From NCBI GenBank assembly GCA_026686845.1, contig JAIVEN010000024.1, positions 7,861,501 through 7,925,500 of the forward strand: DNA of 64,000 bases, written 5' to 3'. A program made the translations under genes and the position numbers. The notes below the pieces were generated by a model. The model was not told the origin of the DNA. It worked only from the letters and a program-made list of their open reading frames with translations, and searched no databases. The first letter of the stretch is position 1. Every line of letters starts with the position of its first letter. Source of the stretch: Adenanthera pavonina. Its lineage: Eukaryota > Streptophyta > Magnoliopsida > Fabales > Fabaceae. Positions 58,151 to 64,000 of this stretch are shown piece by piece.

Positions 58151-61100
58151 GGTGCTTTGGGGACTGTTTGAGGCCAGCCAGTTGATGAGCCATGTTGTTC
58201 TGGTCATCAATTTAGAAATAAGCTAGGTGCAAAAGACAAGTGTATAGTGATGAGTGCAACTTAGATCATGTCTCTCGAGGAGGAACAAGTAAATGGAATG
58301 ATGTACAAGTATGTAATCTCAAGCTAAAATGATACACCTAAATAATTTTAAAATTAATGCAAAAATTCTAAGAGAGCCAAACTAATTTCTAAATAAAATG
58401 AAATACAAAACCAAACTACCTAAATACAATTAATCTAATTAAATAACTAAATGCAACTTACAATGCAATTAACTACTAATTAACTAAATTAAATGTTAAA
58501 AACAAAAAAATACTGCAAATGCAAATATATATTTTTTATAATATAAGATGAAATGCAAACTACTTCTATATGCAAATGTGAATTCTAACTATAATTTTGG
58601 AAAGGGGGTTTTGCTTGTAAATAATTAGAGTTAAGACAAAACAAAGATTGAAATTAAATTAAATTAAAGCAAATTAAAAATAAACAATTAATTAAGACAA
58701 ACTAGACATTAATTTAGATTTAAAAAGAAAACTAGAAATTAATTATGGAAAGGTGGGTCATTTGTGGCCTTGATATATTACTTTAGTCTATCATAACTTG
58801 ACTCCAATTAAATTAATAATGGGGATGTGATTAATTAAGTTAATTAAATAGTCAAGACACTTAACTACCATAAACTTAATTTAAGTAACCAATTAAGCCT
58901 ATAAACCTCTAGTCATTAATTAACCACTTTAAACATATCTTGTCTAATTAATAACTTAATATTAATTTGACTTCTAAATAAATATGGAAAAATTGGGCAA
59001 AATTATCTAATTATACCAAATTAGACAATTAATTCCTTAATTAACCATAATTACACTTAGCATTAACTAGATTACTTCATAAACCAATGAATTAATCAAA
59101 GTAACACCAATATTAGGCAAAATACTCAATTTTCCATATCTAAAATAAATGCAATTCAAGTTCAAAATTAACATAAATCCATCCAAAATAATATATATTC
59201 CAATCCAGTAAAATCTAGTCTCCAAACATCAATATTATCACAAATTTTCATCAATTCCAACTCTAAAACCTAGACCAGAATCAATAAAATATTCTACAAA
59301 TAATAAGATGAAAAGAGAAAATAGACATCCCCATTTTTTTTTATTGAAATTTATCCAAGCTCAAGACCCCAAGCTCTATGTCTTGCTCCACAAATGATCC
59401 ACTGAAGCACTCTACCCATGCATTGTCATGAGTTCACTTCAATAATACCAAGAGATTTGGCCATGATAAAAAAAAAATATAAAGTAGAAGATGGTGATTG
59501 GACTTTTTGATGGTGAGAATGAGGAAGACACCAATGGTCAAGCAGGCTTCCTCAATCTCCTTGGAGTTATCCTGCAGCCAGCAATGTTCAGGTAGAGGAG
59601 TGACGCGAAGTGAATGAAGGGAAGGTGGAGGACAGATGGAAAATGAAGTGGGTGAGGAGGAACCCATCGAAAAATGCAAGAAGACGGTGGAGAATGAGTA
59701 AAGGATGAAGAGAGAGAGAGAGAAAGAGTGAAGGAGGGAGGAAGAATTGACAGTGTTACTGGAAAATCCAAGAGAAGGGTCGGATTTGGTGTGGATAGTG
59801 GAGGAAGCAACCGAAATGGAGTAGAGATGGTGGAAGGAGATGAAAGAAAATGAGAGAAAGTGAGATTAAAGGGAGGGGCAATGGCTTTTTCGAATGAGAG
59901 GATGAAGGGTTTCAAATTCACAAAGTAAAAAAAAAATGCAAGGGCCATGTTTGGCTGCACAGAAATGAAGCAAGAAAGTGCTATACAAACTAATTAAAAT
60001 AAAGACAGATAAAAATAGACAATTAGAGATAAGAAAAAGTAAGAAAGCTGGGTAAATATTTTTTTCATAAAATTCCTCCATTCTAAAGATAGAAATGCCC
60101 TTCAAAATTTCAATCTTCATGAACCATAACCTGCAAGAAAATATTATATCGGATAGATTATGTTCCTAATTAAATAAATGTAGATTAAATTTTGATCCAA
60201 GAAAATTAAATTAATCATAGGATAAAGTTTAAGTTCAATTTGGAGAAAAATTATAGTAAAAAAGATAAAAAAAGAAATAAAATACTAAAAAAAATTTGCA
60301 AAACTCTTTAACAATTTTGCCTGTAAATGGGTTAATTTTGAATCATTTTCTCAATAACAATTAAACCACAAATGACCCATAATCACATTGAGAATTATTA
60401 AACAAAATAAAATGGAAGAATTAATTCTTGGAATAATTTGGAAAGTAAAAAATAATCAAAATTAAAGCTTAATTTCCCAAAATTATCCAAAAATTCTCAT
60501 TTATTACAATTTTAGGCTAATTCCCTTAATATCATCTAAAAATTAGCCAATATTCAATATTTAAAATGCTTAAATAAGAGGAATAAAAATAATAGAAATT
60601 CATGATTATCAATTTCCCCCACACCTAAGCTTTTGCACTCCTAGGCAAAACAAATCAAAGAACCAAGGAAAACAAAAGAAAATCAAATAAAACTAAGAAG
60701 GGCATAAGATTCACAAGCATGAAATAACTTAAGTCTATCCATGTTTAATCTATTAAAGTAATCCAACACAAGTCAATTTTCCAAACTTCAAGGCAAAATT
60801 GTTAACCTGGTATTTTTCAAAGCAAATGGACTCTCACTAGGTATAGTGTATAGCTCTCCACTCGGTGTATAGGTTAGTGTTTACACTCATAACATCCCTA
60901 TCTAAATTTCTTTCTATAGGCTTGGTAAAGATCGAAATTCTCCACTACTCACAAATCAAATGAATAGTACTAATCAAAAGGACTTTTATTAGTCTCAAAG
61001 ATGGATGAAAAGAAGTAGAGGTAAGAAATGCAAAATGAAATGACGTTAAAAAAGATGAAATGGGATAATAGAATAAGCAAATTACACCTTAAGAATTTAA

Positions 61101-62111
61101 GAAACACCAAACTATCATATATGAATAACAATGCAAGGAATGTAAACCTTGAGACTTATTATTATTATTATTTTTTCTTTTTACCTTTCTTTTTTTTATT
61201 TTTACAATTCTCTTATAGTTATGTGTGTTTTACACTCCATCTCAACCCTTTTTATTCACTATTTTTTTTCAACTCTTGTCTCTCTTTTTTTTTTATTTTC
61301 TAATCATTTTCTTTGCCCCAAAGTAATACAACACACAAATGGAATGCAAGTAAGATGCTCTCTACTTCCTAAGGTGCAATTAGAATTGGTTTTATTGGTC
61401 TTGATTTTGATTAGTAAGAAGGTTATGTGTTGAAAAACAAAAGGCTCAAGAAAATAGTAGAAAAGCAATGGCTTAAGTTAAGGAAGAAATGGCTACCTGG
61501 AAATGGTAATTGAAAATGAATGCCTTAATCATCTCACTATCATACAGGTGAATACAAATGTAGCCTCAAACAAGATCCAAGCCAAGTTCTAGATTAAAGA
61601 AAAGATAGAAGTACACTCATAAAAGAAAACTTCATTTAAAGCTCAAATCCTTACTAGGTTCATAGGCCATTCACTTGTCAAATCCTAAACTAAACACATT
61701 GCCATTTAATTCAAATAACTTAATTCATATTAAATTACCCATCAAGACTAGTCGTTTTAAGACAAAGATCATCTCAAACTTGTAAAATTTACACCAAAAA
61801 CGTGAATTTTTTTCTAATTTTTCAAAAACTTTTCATTTTTTAAAAATTTTCTTACAACAAAACAAACCTATTTCTAACTACTGAAAAATCCATCCCCCAC
61901 ACTCAAACATTGCATTGTCCTCAATGTAAAAGTCCACCAAAACAAACCCTAGACAAACCCATAATCCAACAAACATACAAACAACCAATCAATCAATTAT
62001 TAGATATCCAGCCGGTACCAGTCCAGTCAATACAGTAACAAAGAAACCAAATACAATAAGGAGAATAAAGGAAGGAATATAACCTGATCAAGTGAAATCT
62101 CAAAGGCTAGA
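58151..62111. other. AT-rich non-coding repeat region
   Basis: About 4 kb with no credible gene. It contains a GA-rich microsatellite (about 59708-59730), a CT-biased minus-strand low-complexity stretch (59434-59960), (ATT)n near 61159 and poly-T runs near 61270. Two minus-strand G-rich strings, GTGTGGGGGA near 60618 and AGTGTGGGGGATGG near 61892, follow sequence like GAGGACAATG, which I associate with the region after gag-pol in Athila/Tat-type gypsy elements. That assignment is tentative. Confidence 0.4.
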
Positions 62112-64000
62112 TGTAATATCCCAAAATTTCACTAGATACTAAGTAATAAAAAAGGATATAATCAATGATAATGCAAAATGTATAAGGAATTTGTGAAAAT
62201 GGACAGACAACATTTTGCGTGAATAAGGGCAAAGAGGTCATTTTTCGCGGTTGGGAGGAAAAAATGAGAAAATTATATTTTTACCCTTAAAGAATTATAA
62301 AAATGACATCCACGTCCAAAAATATGTAAAAATTGCGTGGAGAAGAAATAGAAAATTCCTTGGGAAAAATTATATCTAATGACTCAAAAATTTCAAACCG
62401 GGTCAAAGGTAATTTTGTAAATATACAAAATTACTGTCAAAATGAAGTTCTCAACGAAAAAAGTCCAATGGTATATGGCACTGAGGATTAATGTTCAAGA
62501 ATAAAGAAATAATCAGTGCCGAGTGTTCAAAAGTAACAGTAAACCGATAAAGTAAATTGTGAGCCCTACCGATTATTAAAAGGTAACTGGGATAGGATAT
62601 GGGTCATACACAAATACCATTTGAGACAGGATAATTAGGGAAACAAGAAAATAAAATTAGAACCATCCTGTACCCCAAAAATACTAAGTTACTGTAAAAG
62701 GCAATTTTTCGGTACTGTTAAAATGTACTCGGAATAAAATTTAGCCCAAAAATGGACAATTGAGAAATTTTTGGACACACTTCCCTTTCTCTCATGCATG
62801 ATTTACTACAGCCACAAGTCCCCAATTATTTAATAATTTTTGGAGGAAATTGTTTAAGTAAGGTGGCAAAAAATTTAACTATGGTTTAGCTTAAATGACT
62901 AACCATGATTAACTATTATTTAGGCCACCTAATCACCTTCTTCTTCTCCATTTTAGGCGTGAAAAACAGCAGCCAAAGACTAGGAAAAAATGCTGCAAAA
63001 GGAAGGAAAAAGGAGGGAGAAAAGGAAGAGAAATCAAAGGGAAATTCGAGAATTAAGTTGGTAAGATTATTTCCTTTCACCCTAAGCTTGCTATAATGGT
63101 TTTTAAAGCATGTTTTATGGATTAGTTTTCCTCCTCTTTACCTTAGGGTTTCATCCAAATTGGGGTTTTAGCATAGGGATGAGTTTTGAACCAATAAACT
63201 TAGGGAAAAACTTAGACTAAATACTAGAAACAAGGATCCATGGGTTGTTGGAAGTGTTTTGAAGAAAATCCTTTTCTTCCACTTTGAGATATTTTTGGCC
63301 AGAACAGTGGGAGTATTTAGAGTTGGAATTTCATGATTTTGACCTCAAAAATGGATTCCCCATGGTCCAAAACCTTAAAAACAAGTGTATTGTATAAAGA
63401 AAGATCAAAGGAGAGTTAAATGAAAAATTTGGGTTTTAGTGAGTAATGTATTATGTAACTCATGAATCCAATGGCTAAATTGGTTCAATGATGATGTGGA
63501 TAGGTTCAAGAAGGTTGTGGAAAACTTAAAAAGTGGTGGACCAAGTTTGGAGAGCATGGGAGCATCATAAGGTAGTTAAATCCCCATACTTGCAATATGT
63601 TGTCATACTTGTTTTCAATGAGTTTCTTGCTTTGCCATGTGTTTAAAATGATGTTTTGTGAGGAATTATGTGTATTGGCTGAGTTGATTGAGGGGCATTG
63701 TGACCTAGAGATGTCCAATTTCCAAATGAAACTCTGCCAAAATTTTTATGAAATTATGTGATACAAATATGATAATGTGTTTCAAACATGTTACCTTGAT
63801 GCTATATGCTTAATGTGATAATATGATGCCATGTTTGGGTGTTAACTACTGAGATTCTTTGAATCTCACCCTCTCATATGTTAACTATGAATAGGTAGTA
63901 ACAATGGCAAGACCACCAAGGAAGAGAAAGGAAAGGAGAATGCATTTGATCATTAGCTTGATAATGCTAGCATGGGCTATGAACCTAGAACTTTTATGTA
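62112..64000 (+). mobile_element. Gypsy LTR I, cut by the window edge
   Basis: Begins TGTAATATCCCAAAATTTC, the reverse complement of the end of E's 3' LTR (GATATTACA), and stays collinear to the window end (1889 of about 2580 bp). It includes the conserved block TGGATTCCCCATGG near 63353. Whether internal sequence follows cannot be seen. Confidence 0.88.

Noticed and set aside
59538..59960. A 140-codon minus-strand ORF rich in Ser, Leu and Pro, with hydrophobic stretches
   Set aside because: It is a translation of purine/pyrimidine-biased low complexity (GA-rich on the plus strand). No domain, and an overlapping frame is equally open.
61028..61433. Plus-strand ORFs with Phe/Tyr-rich hydrophobic stretches
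   Set aside because: Produced by (ATT)n and poly-T runs; no start context, homology or conservation can be argued.

Overview
The window is plant nuclear DNA made almost entirely of nested retrotransposons. I recognise no host gene, tRNA, rRNA or CRISPR array. The plant call rests on Ty1/copia elements with very long LTRs, an extra ORF after pol and iMet-tRNA primer sites (SIRE/Maximus type), a Tekay/Del-like Ty3/gypsy chromovirus, a plant-type LINE with a C-terminal RNase H, and a hAT-like MITE. Most coding sequence is decayed; many of the stops are C-to-T or G-to-A changes, as expected of old methylated repeats.

Layout. (1) 1-20500: minus-strand copia element A, its left end outside the window. 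A is interrupted by solo LTR J (986-2574, TSD GAGAG) and by the full-length plus-strand element B (5185-16900, TSD ACCTC). (2) 20896-24022: 3' end of a minus-strand LINE (RNase H), split by gypsy solo LTR K (21027-23587). (3) 24023-27882: truncated minus copia element D. (4) 27883-36978: minus gypsy element E with gag-pol, a chromodomain and an extra ORF upstream of gag; its 5' LTR is truncated and fused to a scrap of copia LTR. (5) 37016-51780: plus-strand gypsy LTR F, interrupted by copia element C (39322-50952, TSD CTATA, complete 1043-codon pol ORF) and by a 264-bp hAT-like MITE. (6) 51781-58150: 5' two thirds of the LINE (endonuclease, RT, zinc-binding region), split by copia solo LTR G (53567-56931, TSD CATTC), which itself carries solo LTR H (54016-55935). 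(7) 58151-62111: AT-rich, non-coding. (8) 62112-64000: gypsy LTR I, running off the window.

How it fits together. The LINE pieces at both ends of the middle block total about 3.56 kb in collinear order, close to one plant LINE ORF2. One old LINE therefore probably hosts everything between about 21 and 58 kb. The copia family divides its coding capacity into gag, pol (in the -1 frame relative to gag) and a third ORF after a roughly 1-kb spacer. Its LTR promoter carries perfect matches to the plant M-phase-specific activator (MSA) consensus just upstream of the TATA box, which suggests G2/M-linked transcription. The LTRs and the pol-ORF3 spacer share dense copies of a two-part motif (CAGACGAA..., AAATTCGAATTT).
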